From Polynucleobacter sp. MWH-CaK5 (GTDB lineage Bacteria; Pseudomonadota; Gammaproteobacteria; Burkholderiales; Burkholderiaceae), in assembly GCF_018687615.1 (NCBI RefSeq), contig NZ_CP061299.1, positions 1,641,319 to 1,705,318 on the forward strand: a DNA stretch of 64,000 nucleotides, written 5' to 3'. The notes under the pieces were generated by a model. It searched no databases, was not told the origin of the DNA, and was given only the letters and a program-made list of their open reading frames with translations. Positions 26,746 to 35,185 of this stretch are shown one piece after another (within the stretch, counting starts at the first letter, position 1; each line of letters begins with the position of its first letter). The position numbers were made by a program, and so were the translations under genes.

Positions 26746-26765
26746 GCACGTAGAACCCTACGTGC
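26746..26765 (-). promoter_or_regulatory. Hairpin in the HU mRNA leader
   Basis: GCACGTAG and CTACGTGC form a perfect 8-bp stem with a 4-nt loop, 34 nt before the HU start codon. It could stabilise the mRNA or be an operator; no U run follows it, so it is not a terminator. Confidence 0.5.
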
Positions 26766-26858
26766 TTCAAATTGTAACCATAATTTTGGAAAGAATATTA
26801 AATTTGAGTTAAATGTTTAAAGTAACAAAATAGCGAACAATTTGTTATATTCAGAGCC

Positions 26859-27416
26859 ATGCCTTCGTCTGTTTTTCTAAGCCCCATTCTGATCTGTATT
26901 GCTGCGATTCTTTATGCGGCGAGCTTTTCAATCAACTCATATGTCATGGGCTCGTTTTCATTTTCCCTTGGAGTGTCTTGGGTTTTTTTGCCGGCAGGAT
27001 TAAGGCTTTTGCTGACTTTATTGTTAGATAAAAACGGCGCCCTGGGAATTGCCATCGCCTCAATCGCTATCAGCCTGGGCTTTTATTTTGAAGACCCCAT
27101 CCTAGGCATCGGCGCAGGCATCATCAGCGGTCTGGCTCCCTATATCGCGAAACAGCTTGTTTTCAGAGACTCTGACTTAAAACAAGATCTCTCACAACTT
27201 GATGCAAAGCAATTGCTCAACTGTGTTTTTATTTTTTCAATTTTCAGCCCGCTGATGCATCAGGCATGGTATTCACTACACAACAAAGATCATCTCTTCT
27301 TTGAAGATTTAGGCGTGATGATCATTGGGGATTTGATTGGCACATTCATTGTTATTTACTTTGCTAAAGCTGTCATTTTTCTTTACAAGAAAAGAATTCC
27401 CAATCAAAAAGCTTGA
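26859..27416 (+). CDS. Polytopic membrane protein, unknown (MASE1-like look)
   Basis: 185 aa, about five hydrophobic helices with a basic C-terminus (LYKKRIPNQKA). The GVSWVFLPAGLRLLLTLL and ISGLAPYIAKQL segments resemble the repeats of MASE1-type membrane sensor domains, but no output domain (GGDEF, kinase) follows. No catalytic motif is visible. It is divergent from HU across a 146-bp AT-rich gap holding an 11-bp palindrome (AACAATTTGTT) and a TATATT -10-like box just before the ATG. Function not assigned. Confidence 0.7.
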   Translation: MPSSVFLSPILICIAAILYAASFSINSYVMGSFSFSLGVSWVFLPAGLRLLLTLLLDKNGALGIAIASIAISLGFYFEDPILGIGAGIISGLAPYIAKQLVFRDSDLKQDLSQLDAKQLLNCVFIFSIFSPLMHQAWYSLHNKDHLFFEDLGVMIIGDLIGTFIVIYFAKAVIFLYKKRIPNQKA

Positions 27417-27496
27417 AGTGATTCAAACTTAATCCCTATTTTGAGTATTGATTTGATGCTTTAGAATGATTTCTTCTTTCAAAAGAAGAGTGTCTT

Positions 27497-27667
27497 ATGA
27501 CTAAAGAAAATAATCACTTCTCCACAAAAGAAGTAGAAAAAACAGATATTAAATTGATTGATAGCAAAGAATTGATGGGCAAGTCCAATTACTTGGACAT
27601 TGCACATGAGGGTGAAGTCTATCGACTGAGAATCACCAAATATAGAAAACTAATTCTGACCAAGTAG
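27497..27667 (+). CDS. hemP: HemP-family small protein
   Basis: 56 aa. The C-terminal half reads IAHEGEVYRLRITKYRKLILTK, matching the HemP consensus (H-x-GE-x-Y-x-LR-x-TR-x-GKLILTK); SKELMGK corresponds to the usual S-x-LLGG. HemP proteins are encoded near haem-uptake genes and have been linked to activating haem-receptor expression in Burkholderia-type bacteria. Here no haem receptor lies nearby. The gene abuts the convergent downstream gene (stop codons adjacent). No convincing Fur box was found upstream. Confidence 0.82.
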   Translation: MTKENNHFSTKEVEKTDIKLIDSKELMGKSNYLDIAHEGEVYRLRITKYRKLILTK

Positions 27668-28018
27668 TTAATCAACAATGAGTATGTCTTTGACGAAATG
27701 ACCCGTGTCACCAAAACAGGTCGTTGGAATACCCACGTGCTCTTCATACACCAATGAAACACGCTTACCCATGCTTTCATTGATTTTCTTAACGACTGCT
27801 TCATCATGAACTGTGAAGTTAAATTTTTCAGTCAAGGTTCCAGGCATATTGATCATGGCCAATTCACCTTCCCAGGTTTTACATACCCAACCTTTTTTGG
27901 AAAACTTTTGCACATAGCCAGCGCGCTCACCAGCTGAATAGCTCCAAGTCAAAACCAACCAGGTGTAAAGGCAGAAGAGCAAAACCAATAAAAATAAGAA
28001 TCCAATAAACTTTTTCAT
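27668..28018 (-). CDS. Single-pass membrane protein, unknown
   Basis: 116 aa. One N-terminal helix (FIGFLFLLVLLFCLYTWLVL) is followed by a periplasmic-type domain with GERAGYVQKFSKKGWVCKTWEGEL and GIPTTCFGDTGHFVKDI; the two Cys could form a disulfide. The same short protein occurs in many Proteobacteria without a known role. The ATG at 28018 has GGAG 5 nt upstream and was preferred over a GTG at 28024 that overlaps the GST stop. It is transcribed with the GST and reductase genes upstream. Confidence 0.8.
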   Translation of the reverse strand: MKKFIGFLFLLVLLFCLYTWLVLTWSYSAGERAGYVQKFSKKGWVCKTWEGELAMINMPGTLTEKFNFTVHDEAVVKKINESMGKRVSLVYEEHVGIPTTCFGDTGHFVKDILIVD

Positions 28019-28020
28019 GC

Positions 28021-28644
28021 TCACTCCGGGGTTGGGTCATACCAAGTTGGGTATTTTTGCATCACACTTAAAAACAAAGGTGACTCAAGATGTTCATTTA
28101 ACCATTGTTTTAAGAAATTCAGGCCTGATTGATCAATCCACTCTGAATTAACCATTGAAAACTGACGCACAAATGGAAATATCGCTATATCAGCCAAACT
28201 CATCTTTGGCCCCAACAAATAAGCACTTTTCTTTAGCTGCTCATTGATTGGCCCAAGAAATGATATTGTTGCTTGGCTCAAAGTCTCCTCAAGAGAAATA
28301 TCTGGATACCTATCGGGATACTTGTATTGATCCAATAACTTTTTAAACGGGCCATCATTCTTTTCAACCCATTCATCAATGACGGATTCTGTCTCAACAG
28401 AAAACCACTGGTCTGGATCCGATTGTTTTAAGGCCCACTTCATGATGTCGTAACTCTGCTCAAGCACAAGATCATCACTTTGCAAGACTGGAACAGTGCC
28501 TTTAGGCGAAATAGCCAACATAGAAGCTGGCTTTTCTCTTAAAGAAATTTCTCGGATTTCAACTGGAATGCCTGAATAAGCCAAAGCCATTCTGGCTCTC
28601 ATGGCATAAGGACAACGTCGATAAGAATATAAAACTGCTGTCAT
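28021..28644 (-). CDS. Glutathione S-transferase family protein
   Basis: 207 aa. The N-terminal thioredoxin-like domain has YRRCPYAMRAR (Cys11) as the likely catalytic site and SPKGTVPVL as the glutathione-binding cis-Pro loop. The C-terminal helical domain holds MSLADIAIFPFVRQF. Similar to omega or beta-like GSTs that act as thiol transferases; substrate unknown. It begins directly after the reductase gene stop and overlaps the next gene region by a few bases. Confidence 0.9.
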   Translation of the reverse strand: MTAVLYSYRRCPYAMRARMALAYSGIPVEIREISLREKPASMLAISPKGTVPVLQSDDLVLEQSYDIMKWALKQSDPDQWFSVETESVIDEWVEKNDGPFKKLLDQYKYPDRYPDISLEETLSQATISFLGPINEQLKKSAYLLGPKMSLADIAIFPFVRQFSMVNSEWIDQSGLNFLKQWLNEHLESPLFLSVMQKYPTWYDPTPE

Positions 28645-29589
28645 TTAAATAGATGACTCAAGGTTCTTTTGCTCAATCATTTTTACCAAAGCATAGATGG
28701 CCTGATGATTGGGCACATTGAGGCCATGTTGTTTTGCTTTGCGAACGATTAAGCCATTCAAATAATCTATCTCTGTTGGCTTGCGGCGCATGAGATCTTG
28801 TGCCGTAGAAGAACGCTGACCTGCCATTGTTTTAGCAATTTTCTCATTCACCATTTGCGCCTCAGCCAAAGATATATCTATCTTTTCTTGAGCTGCCACC
28901 AAAAGAAATTCAACGGTGAGGTCTTTGATTAATTGTTGGATATTTTCTTGCTGAACCATTTCACCATAAGTGATCTGCCCAATGGCAGATATGCCGTTGT
29001 ATGAGCAATTGACTAAAAATTTAAGCCAAAGCTCACGCTGAATACTGTCTGATACTGAACATGGTATTTGAGCGCTCAAAAATAGCTCACAAATCTGTTC
29101 TAACTCGGCAGAAATGTTCTCATGCCCACCAACCTGTCCAATGATGAGCTCTCCTCGACCAAAGTGCTTCACATGACCATCACCACCCATGCCTGTTGCA
29201 ACATAGACAACAGCAGAAATAGGATGATTTGGCACAACTTGAGCGATTCTTTCGGCGTTATCAACCCCATTTTGCAAACTCAAAATCAAGGCATCTGGCT
29301 TAATCAAATCTTTGATTTCACGCATCGAACGCTCTGTGTCGGGTGATTTAACGCAGCACAAAATAAGATCAGCGCCCGCTATATCCTCCACATTGCTGCT
29401 GGCTTCAATCGCCACATATTCTTGTGAATGTTGAAACTCCATCAACAAGCCATTTTTCTTGATGGCTTGCACATGATTGTCTCGAGCAATCAACAGAACT
29501 TCTTTGCCTGCGCGAGCCAGCATGCCGCCAAAAAAGCAACCAACGGCCCCGGCCCCAAGCACAGCAATTCGTTTAATTTCTTTTTTCAA
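28645..29589 (-). CDS. 2-dehydropantoate 2-reductase family protein
   Basis: 314 aa. The N-terminal Rossmann motif GAGAVGCFFGGMLA at 13-26 and LLCCVKSPDTE-type NADP loop, followed by the all-helical ketopantoate-reductase domain (SYNGISAIGQITYGE, RSSTAQDLMRRKPTEIDYLNG). PanE makes pantoate for coenzyme A; many paralogues act on other 2-oxo acids, so panE is not assigned firmly. First of three leftward genes with GST and the small membrane protein. Confidence 0.88.
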   Translation of the reverse strand: MKKEIKRIAVLGAGAVGCFFGGMLARAGKEVLLIARDNHVQAIKKNGLLMEFQHSQEYVAIEASSNVEDIAGADLILCCVKSPDTERSMREIKDLIKPDALILSLQNGVDNAERIAQVVPNHPISAVVYVATGMGGDGHVKHFGRGELIIGQVGGHENISAELEQICELFLSAQIPCSVSDSIQRELWLKFLVNCSYNGISAIGQITYGEMVQQENIQQLIKDLTVEFLLVAAQEKIDISLAEAQMVNEKIAKTMAGQRSSTAQDLMRRKPTEIDYLNGLIVRKAKQHGLNVPNHQAIYALVKMIEQKNLESSI

Positions 29590-29654
29590 TCAAATCTCAG
29601 ATTTTTTTCACTGCTTTAGATTATAGGTTGATACAACAAAGCTTCAACACCCAA

Positions 29655-29689
29655 AGAAAAAGGGCCGCCAACATTTGTTGGCAGCCCTT
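29655..29689 (-). terminator. Intrinsic terminator of the alkyl sulfatase gene
   Basis: On the leftward strand AAGGGC and GCCAAC pair with GTTGGC and GCCCTT around one mismatch and an AAAT loop, followed by TTTTTCTTT. It lies 43 nt after the sulfatase stop and separates it from the reductase gene. Confidence 0.8.
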
Positions 29690-29731
29690 GAGTGCAGCTT
29701 AAAGCTTTTTAGAGCTCTTGATATCTACAAA

Positions 29732-31843
29732 TTAAACCCCGGCAGAGCTTGCAGGCTCTGGTGCCTCAAGAGGATCTTTTGCGGGAGCTGCAGGAGCTGC
29801 TGGAGATTTGGTCTTTGACTTTGTTCCTGGGATTAATTCAAAGTCTGGAACAAAGGTCACCAATGATGAACGCAATTCATCAAACGCTTTGCGGTTACCA
29901 ACAAACTTAACCTTGCCTTCTGATAACAACTTATCAAAAGTAGACTTACCGCCCATCACTAACTCAAGCTCTTTACGATTGATCGTGATTGTGAGATCAG
30001 GTTTTTTAGCTTGCTGGCCCTTGATGTTGGTCAAGGCTGAATTGCTCATCTCCACAACAAACTTCTCACCATTGTCTGGTGTTACTAAGTTGATGATGAA
30101 CTTCTTGCCGGCTGCTTTTTTGCTGTCCAAGCCAATACCCAAAGCGTTCAACCATAACTCTGTGGTCATCGCTTTGATGGTATCTGGGCCACTGGACTTA
30201 GGCGGAACACCAGCAGGCATACCGTGTCTTAATTCATAAGCAGCGGCCAAGAAACTATTGCGCACACTTGGGCTTTCTTTTTGATAGCCAATTTGCTCAT
30301 ACACATCCGCCAACAAATCTTTAGCAGCTGTGTTCTCTGGCTCAGCGTAAACGAGCTTATTCAAGATTTCAGTGGCTTCACGATATTTACCTTCATCATG
30401 CAGCGACTTAGCCTTCTTAATAATCTTTTTAGATCCGCCCATCATCTCAACATAAAGAGGCGCAGAGTCTTTTGGTGACAAAGGCATCAATGTTGCAGGG
30501 TTGGCATCCCAGTAACCTAAATAACGATTGATCACAGCGCGGCTGTTATGTTCTTCAGAGCCGTGATAACTGTGAGAGTGCCATTTTGATTTCAAGCTCT
30601 CAGGCAAATGGTAAACGTTATGAACTTCATTGATCGTCACACCCTTGTTAGCAAGGTGAAGAACTTCATTATTCAAATGTGCATAGGTATCACGTTGATC
30701 GCGCATGATTTCTTGAATGCGCTCATTGCCCCAACGTGGCCAGCTATGCGAAGCGAACATCACCTCAACTTTATTGCCATAACGATACAAGGCTGTGTTG
30801 ATGTGCTTTGACCATGCCAAAGCATCACGCACCAATGCGCCACGCAGTGTGTAAATGTTATGAATCGTGCCCGTGATATTTTCTGCTGCCCAGAAAGCTT
30901 TCATCTGCGGGAAATAAGTATTCATTTCTGCTGGAGCTTCTGTTCCTGGAGTGTTTTGGAATTCCATCACAACGCCATCAATCGTCAATGTTTCAAAATC
31001 TTTTGAAATGTAACGACTTGGTTCGATCAGTCCTAAATTACCGGATGCTGTATTTTTACCAATCGATTGGTCCACGTGACCAAATGGGCTGCGTGGCAGA
31101 AGAACACCATATTGGAAAAACATGCGGCGGTTCATAGCAGCGCCTGCATAAACGTTCTCTGCAATCGCGTGATCCATGAAGCCGATTGGCGCAATCACAG
31201 GCACTTTGCCACTTCTAACATCTTTCTCATCTACCACGCCACGCACGCCACCGTAATGGTCAGCGTGTGAGTGAGAGTAAACCACCGCCACAACAGGGCG
31301 CTTACCTAATTTTTCATTGATCAAATCTAAAGCAGCTTTGGCTGTTTCTTTAGCGGTCAACGGATCGAACACGATCCAACCTGTTTTACCTTTTACAAAG
31401 CTGATGTTTGCAAGGTCAAAGCCGCGCACTTGATAAATTTTTCCTGGCACAACTTCGTATAAACCATAAGCCATATTCAAGATGGCTTGACGTTGCAATG
31501 ATGGATGAATGCTGTCGAAATCTTTACCATCTAATAAATAGTCATAGCTACCGATATCCCAAGCAACGTTGCCAGCCTCGGCCATGATTTGCTTATAAGT
31601 GGGAGCGGCGATAAAGCCTTTTTTAGCTTCTTCAAAATCACGCTTATCTTCAAACGGCAATGACTTACGCAAACCATTTTGTAATTCCATGGTGAACTTT
31701 GAAGGCATTTTGCCCTTCACATCAAAGTGCTTGCCTTGGCGCGCACCTGGATCTGAGATCACGCCGCCACCGCCGGCGGCCATTGCTGAACCAACGTTAG
31801 CCAATGCCAAAGCTAGCGCAACGGTTTTAATTACTTTTTTCAT
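29732..31843 (-). CDS. Alkyl sulfatase, periplasmic metallo-beta-lactamase type
   Basis: 703 aa. The signal peptide ends near MAAGGGG (about residue 23). The zinc site HSHADHYGG (HxHxDH) is followed by an alkyl-sulfatase dimerisation domain (EHNSRAVINRYLGYWDANP) and a C-terminal SCP2-like domain (LTITINRKELELVMGG), the SdsA1/BDS1 architecture that hydrolyses primary alkyl sulfates such as dodecyl sulfate. The tail is Ala/Pro-rich. Monocistronic, with its own terminator. Natural substrate in fresh water could be biogenic or detergent sulfates; that is inference. Confidence 0.93.
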   Translation of the reverse strand: MKKVIKTVALALALANVGSAMAAGGGGVISDPGARQGKHFDVKGKMPSKFTMELQNGLRKSLPFEDKRDFEEAKKGFIAAPTYKQIMAEAGNVAWDIGSYDYLLDGKDFDSIHPSLQRQAILNMAYGLYEVVPGKIYQVRGFDLANISFVKGKTGWIVFDPLTAKETAKAALDLINEKLGKRPVVAVVYSHSHADHYGGVRGVVDEKDVRSGKVPVIAPIGFMDHAIAENVYAGAAMNRRMFFQYGVLLPRSPFGHVDQSIGKNTASGNLGLIEPSRYISKDFETLTIDGVVMEFQNTPGTEAPAEMNTYFPQMKAFWAAENITGTIHNIYTLRGALVRDALAWSKHINTALYRYGNKVEVMFASHSWPRWGNERIQEIMRDQRDTYAHLNNEVLHLANKGVTINEVHNVYHLPESLKSKWHSHSYHGSEEHNSRAVINRYLGYWDANPATLMPLSPKDSAPLYVEMMGGSKKIIKKAKSLHDEGKYREATEILNKLVYAEPENTAAKDLLADVYEQIGYQKESPSVRNSFLAAAYELRHGMPAGVPPKSSGPDTIKAMTTELWLNALGIGLDSKKAAGKKFIINLVTPDNGEKFVVEMSNSALTNIKGQQAKKPDLTITINRKELELVMGGKSTFDKLLSEGKVKFVGNRKAFDELRSSLVTFVPDFELIPGTKSKTKSPAAPAAPAKDPLEAPEPASSAGV

Positions 31844-32026
31844 GAAAACCCTATTAATTTATGGAAGTTGTAACTGTTTGAATTTAGCGATTAGAGACAC
31901 TTGGAGCAATTAGCTTTGAGGCTAATTACCCCCAAGAAATAAAGGGGAGATGGGCGCATGCGAGGCAGACTTAAGCCATTTACTTTACGATTGAACCCAT
32001 AACAATCAAATAAAAAAGGTTTTACG

Positions 32027-32341
32027 ATGAAAGCATTTCTAATCAATCCCCAGCTCAAAGAAGTCACCGAAGTTGAAATTGAGCCAACCATTGAAGCAAT
32101 TCAAGATTTAATTGGTTTCAAAACAGTCGACTCAGATGAAATTGACTTCAATTTTGACCAACTATTCTTTGATGAAGAATGTTTTATTCGCCAACAAGAT
32201 CAAGCAGGCCGCTTCAAAGTTGATAACTTGGCGCCCATCGCAGGCAAAGGGGTGGTTGCCAACAGTGCAGACAATGGCAAAACAATCGCCAGCCCTCAAG
32301 TCACCTTAGAAGCTCTGACCAAACGCGTCACATTTTTGTGA
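32027..32341 (+). CDS. Small acidic protein, DUF3846-like
   Basis: 104 aa. It begins MKAFLINPQLKEVTEVEIEP followed by TIEAIQDLIG, the layout of DUF3846 proteins found in phages, plasmids and some chromosomes. Acidic, no signal peptide or membrane helix, no catalytic motif visible. The next gene, a short acetyltransferase-like protein, starts 5 nt downstream on the same strand. Role unknown. Confidence 0.7.
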   Translation: MKAFLINPQLKEVTEVEIEPTIEAIQDLIGFKTVDSDEIDFNFDQLFFDEECFIRQQDQAGRFKVDNLAPIAGKGVVANSADNGKTIASPQVTLEALTKRVTFL

Positions 32342-32346
32342 TCTAA

Positions 32347-32610
32347 ATGACCATTGATAAAAACAGCTATCAGATAGATATCTCTGATGGCATTGTGCTC
32401 ATCAAGAATCAAAATACGACGATTGCTTATTGTAGATTTTTAGATTCTGGTGACATTGAGTACATCTATGTCAACTTGGCCTATCGTCGCCAAGGCTATG
32501 GCAGGATTTTGATCGATGAAGTAAAAAAGATCACGGGCAAGATTGGAAAGATTCATGATCCAATCTCACCCCTGGGCTCTCAGTTTTTCAAAGGTATTGG
32601 GATTCTTTAA
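32347..32610 (+). CDS. Short GNAT-like acetyltransferase domain protein
   Basis: 87 aa. The core of GNAT motif A is visible as VNLAYRRQGYGRILIDEVKK (R-x-x-G-x-G), the acetyl-CoA pyrophosphate loop, preceded by the beta strand IEYIYV and followed by SPLGSQFFKGIGI. It is shorter than usual GNAT enzymes (about 140-160 aa) and lacks the N-terminal helices, so activity is uncertain. It forms a pair with the DUF3846-like gene and converges on pirin. Confidence 0.6.
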   Translation: MTIDKNSYQIDISDGIVLIKNQNTTIAYCRFLDSGDIEYIYVNLAYRRQGYGRILIDEVKKITGKIGKIHDPISPLGSQFFKGIGIL

Positions 32611-32626
32611 ACACTGATCAAAGTAA

Positions 32627-33493
32627 TTAAATACTACCGAAAGCCCCTCGGTTGAAATCATTGATCGCTTGTTCGATCTCTTCTCGGGTGTTCATCACAA
32701 AAGGTCCATGACCAACAATGGGTTCTTCAATGGGCTCGCCACTTAAGAGCAAAGCCACTGTATCTTCAAGAGCTTTGACTTTGATGCCTTCCCCGTCTTG
32801 ACTGAACATCAGCATCTTTGCATCTTTTGCAATAACGCCTGGATCAATAGGAGCTTCAAGCGCCCCACGCAAAACGACCACAGAAGTATTCCAACCAGTG
32901 GCCGCTGGCAAAACAAGCTCCTCGCCTTTTTTCAAACGAATATCAAACACATTCATGGGCGTAAAAGTTTTTGCAGGGCCCACTCGCCCTTCATACTCGC
33001 CCGCAATCACCCTGATTGATCCGCTTGAGTTTGATAATTGAATCTCAGGAATGCTCTCACTCAAGATAGGCTGATAGCCAGGCTCAGTCATTTTGTGTTT
33101 TGCTGGCAAATTGACCCACAGCTGAACCATTTGTAAAACTCCACCTTGCTTTGCAAAAGCATCTGAATGAAATTCTTGATGCAGAATGCCTGCACCAGCA
33201 GTCATCCACTGAACATCTCCAGGGCCAATGGTTCCGCCTTGACCCGTTGAGTCTTTATGTGAGACCTCGCCGTCATAAACAATCGTCACTGTCTCAAAAC
33301 CACGGTGAGGATGAGTGCCGACACCCTTGCGCTCAGTTGTTGGTGGAAACTCAGCAGGCCCCGCTAAATCAAGCATCAAAAATGGGCTCATCTCTTTGCC
33401 CAATTGTTGATAGAAGAATAAGGTGCGCACCGGGAATCCATCACCCACCCAATGGCCTTGATCATTTCCCTGAATACCCAGAAGACGCTTCAT
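32627..33493 (-). CDS. Pirin family protein
   Basis: 288 aa bicupin. Metal-binding motif THPHRGFETVTIVYDGEV (two His) with VQWMTAGAGILHQEFH supplying further His/Glu ligands in the N-terminal cupin. Bacterial pirins of this type bind iron and some have quercetinase activity. The N-terminus has GDGFPVRTLFFYQQLG as in YhhW-like proteins. No partner gene is apparent; the gene is divergent from the TRIC channel gene. Confidence 0.9.
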   Translation of the reverse strand: MKRLLGIQGNDQGHWVGDGFPVRTLFFYQQLGKEMSPFLMLDLAGPAEFPPTTERKGVGTHPHRGFETVTIVYDGEVSHKDSTGQGGTIGPGDVQWMTAGAGILHQEFHSDAFAKQGGVLQMVQLWVNLPAKHKMTEPGYQPILSESIPEIQLSNSSGSIRVIAGEYEGRVGPAKTFTPMNVFDIRLKKGEELVLPAATGWNTSVVVLRGALEAPIDPGVIAKDAKMLMFSQDGEGIKVKALEDTVALLLSGEPIEEPIVGHGPFVMNTREEIEQAINDFNRGAFGSI

Positions 33494-33627
33494 ATTGATT
33501 TACCTTGGCTCTCTGATTAACTTAATCTTAGATCTCAATATTAATCACTATCTGAATTATTTTCAGGCGCATTGCATAATAAGAATATCTTCTACCTTCT
33601 TATAAGCAATAGATAAGCCACCCATTC

Positions 33628-34263
33628 ATGTTCAGCACACCAACCCTCAGCTTTTTCCAAGAAATCATCGAATTGATAGGCATCTTCTCGTTTGCTGCCT
33701 CAGGACTCATTGCAGGCCTCAAGAAAAAATTAGACTTGGTGGGTGTCAGCATCGTGGCTGGTTTAACTGCTTTTGGCGGCGGCACATTAAGAGACATTCT
33801 TTTAGATCGCAGACCCTTCTTTTGGGTTGAACACTCTTACTGGCTTTGGGTCATCATTGCGCTGACCATTGTCAGTATTTGGTTCATCAAAAACAAACAC
33901 TTGGTTTACACAGAAAAAATGATTCAGTTACCGGATGCCATGGGTCTTGCCTTGGCAACGATACTGGGAACACAGATCGCACTTCAATTTGACATGCCCT
34001 TGGTCGTAGCAATTTTGCTGGGCGTTATTTCTGCCACTTTTGGCGGCGCTCTTCGTGACATCGTCTGCGGAGAAATTCCTCAGCTGTTCTCAGACAATCG
34101 TCCGTATGCCGTCATTGCCTTCGCGGGAAGCACTTTGTACATTCTGCTGAGCACTTACTTGCTAGATGAATCAATGGCCGCAGTGATTTCATTCATATTC
34201 ATCTTTGTCATTCGTGCGATTGCCTTGTATAAAAATTGGCACCTACCCACATTCAGGGCTTAA
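33628..34263 (+). CDS. TRIC cation channel family protein
   Basis: 211 aa, about seven membrane helices in two similar halves. Each half has the family glycine-rich motif: TAFGGGTLRDILLDRRPFFW and SATFGGALRDIVCGEIPQLF. Prokaryotic TRIC proteins are trimeric monovalent-cation channels; the former name is UPF0126. It lies 2 nt before a double-cupin gene, so the two are probably co-transcribed. Confidence 0.9.
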   Translation: MFSTPTLSFFQEIIELIGIFSFAASGLIAGLKKKLDLVGVSIVAGLTAFGGGTLRDILLDRRPFFWVEHSYWLWVIIALTIVSIWFIKNKHLVYTEKMIQLPDAMGLALATILGTQIALQFDMPLVVAILLGVISATFGGALRDIVCGEIPQLFSDNRPYAVIAFAGSTLYILLSTYLLDESMAAVISFIFIFVIRAIALYKNWHLPTFRA

Positions 34264-34265
34264 GC

Positions 34266-34937
34266 ATGAACATCAATGCGGACTTCAGTCAAAAAGCGGT
34301 GGTTAACACTCACGAAGCACCGTGGTTGCCATCACCCATGGCGGGCGTTAATCGAAAACCTTTGGATCGCATCGGTGATGAGGTTGCGATTGCAACCACC
34401 ATCGTGAGTTATGCCGCCAACTCTTCTTTTCCAAAACACGCTCATGCTGCTGGAGAAGAAATATTAGTACTTGATGGCACCTTCTCAGACGAAAGTGGTG
34501 ATTACTCAGCAGGCATGTACCTGCGCAATCCACCCAACAGCTCCCACACTCCGTATTCAAAAGAAGGTTGTACGATTTTTGTCAAATTAAGACAGTTTCA
34601 TCCAGATGATTCAGCCACCATCAGAATCGACACCAACAACACTGCTTGGTATCCAGGTCTTGTTCCTGGACTATCAGTGATGCCCTTACATGAATTCGAT
34701 GGCGTAGGCACGGCACTGGTGCGTTGGGCACCCAACACGATATTCAATCCACACGTTCATCCAGGTGGCGAAGAGATCCTCGTTTTGGAAGGCGTCTTTC
34801 ATGATGAGCATGGCTCATACCCGAGTGGCACGTGGATCAGAAGCCCCAGATATAGCAAGCACACCCCTTTCACCAAAGAAGAAGGTGCGCTCATCTATGT
34901 CAAGACAGGGCATCTCAATCACAAGCTAGAACAGTAA
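34266..34937 (+). CDS. Double-cupin protein, ChrR-like
   Basis: 223 aa with two cupin domains. Each carries the same ligand pattern: HAHAAGEEILVLDGTF in the first and HVHPGGEEILVLEGVF in the second, with later NSSHTPYS and YSKHTPFT supplying the last His. This is the arrangement of the cupin part of ChrR anti-sigma factors and related stand-alone proteins. The start at 34266 follows the TRIC stop; a longer in-frame start inside that gene was rejected. Function unknown. Confidence 0.85.
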   Translation: MNINADFSQKAVVNTHEAPWLPSPMAGVNRKPLDRIGDEVAIATTIVSYAANSSFPKHAHAAGEEILVLDGTFSDESGDYSAGMYLRNPPNSSHTPYSKEGCTIFVKLRQFHPDDSATIRIDTNNTAWYPGLVPGLSVMPLHEFDGVGTALVRWAPNTIFNPHVHPGGEEILVLEGVFHDEHGSYPSGTWIRSPRYSKHTPFTKEEGALIYVKTGHLNHKLEQ

Positions 34938-34956
34938 AGTAATCATCGACGCAATG

Positions 34957-35009
34957 AAAAACCACCCGAAGGTGGTTTATAGAATCTTGGTGGCCCGGGG
35001 CGGAATCGA
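34957..35009. repeat. 53-bp direct repeat, left copy (displaced tRNA-Phe 3' end)
   Basis: Identical over 53 bp to 36924-36976. It contains the tRNA-Phe terminator hairpin, 9 nt of spacer and the last 22 nt of the tRNA including the encoded CCA. The orientation is direct and the kef-type gene lies between the copies, the layout left by insertion at a tRNA 3' end. Confidence 0.9.
34988..35009 (-). pseudogene. tRNA-Phe 3'-end remnant
   Basis: 22 nt match the acceptor 3' strand, the T-stem 3' strand and the start of the T loop of the intact tRNA-Phe. One T of the T loop is missing at the boundary and nothing beyond matches a tRNA, so this is a fragment and not a second gene. Confidence 0.8.
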
Positions 35010-35185
35010 CCAGGACCTAGGATGCATGACTCTAGCCCTAGACTGTCGTTTTAAACGACACTCCTTGCGATCCCTTAATCATTAACCAAAGCATTTGGTT
35101 AATTTAACAACCCAAATACCCCTTTTGACGTAGTGAATTATTATTGTGGTTTATAAAACTCCAACAGTATTAAGGGGTCAGATTC
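35010..35185. other. Non-coding leader region with two inverted repeats
   Basis: Between the tRNA remnant and the kef-type gene lie GTCGTTT/AAACGAC (35045-35059) and ATTAACCAAA/TTTGGTTAAT with a 3-nt loop (35081-35103). No open frame is supported. The second repeat could be a regulator site or a weak terminator. The kef gene's ribosome-binding AAGGGG lies at 35171-35178. Confidence 0.5.

Noticed and set aside
27417..27496. Fur box upstream of hemP
   Set aside because: The region is AT-rich but has no 19-bp GATAATGAT-type palindrome.
35010..35080. Possible tmRNA or second tRNA gene ending in the displaced tRNA-Phe 3' end
   Set aside because: Beyond the 22 matching bases no cloverleaf, D arm or tmRNA tag frame could be built, and one T-loop base is missing.
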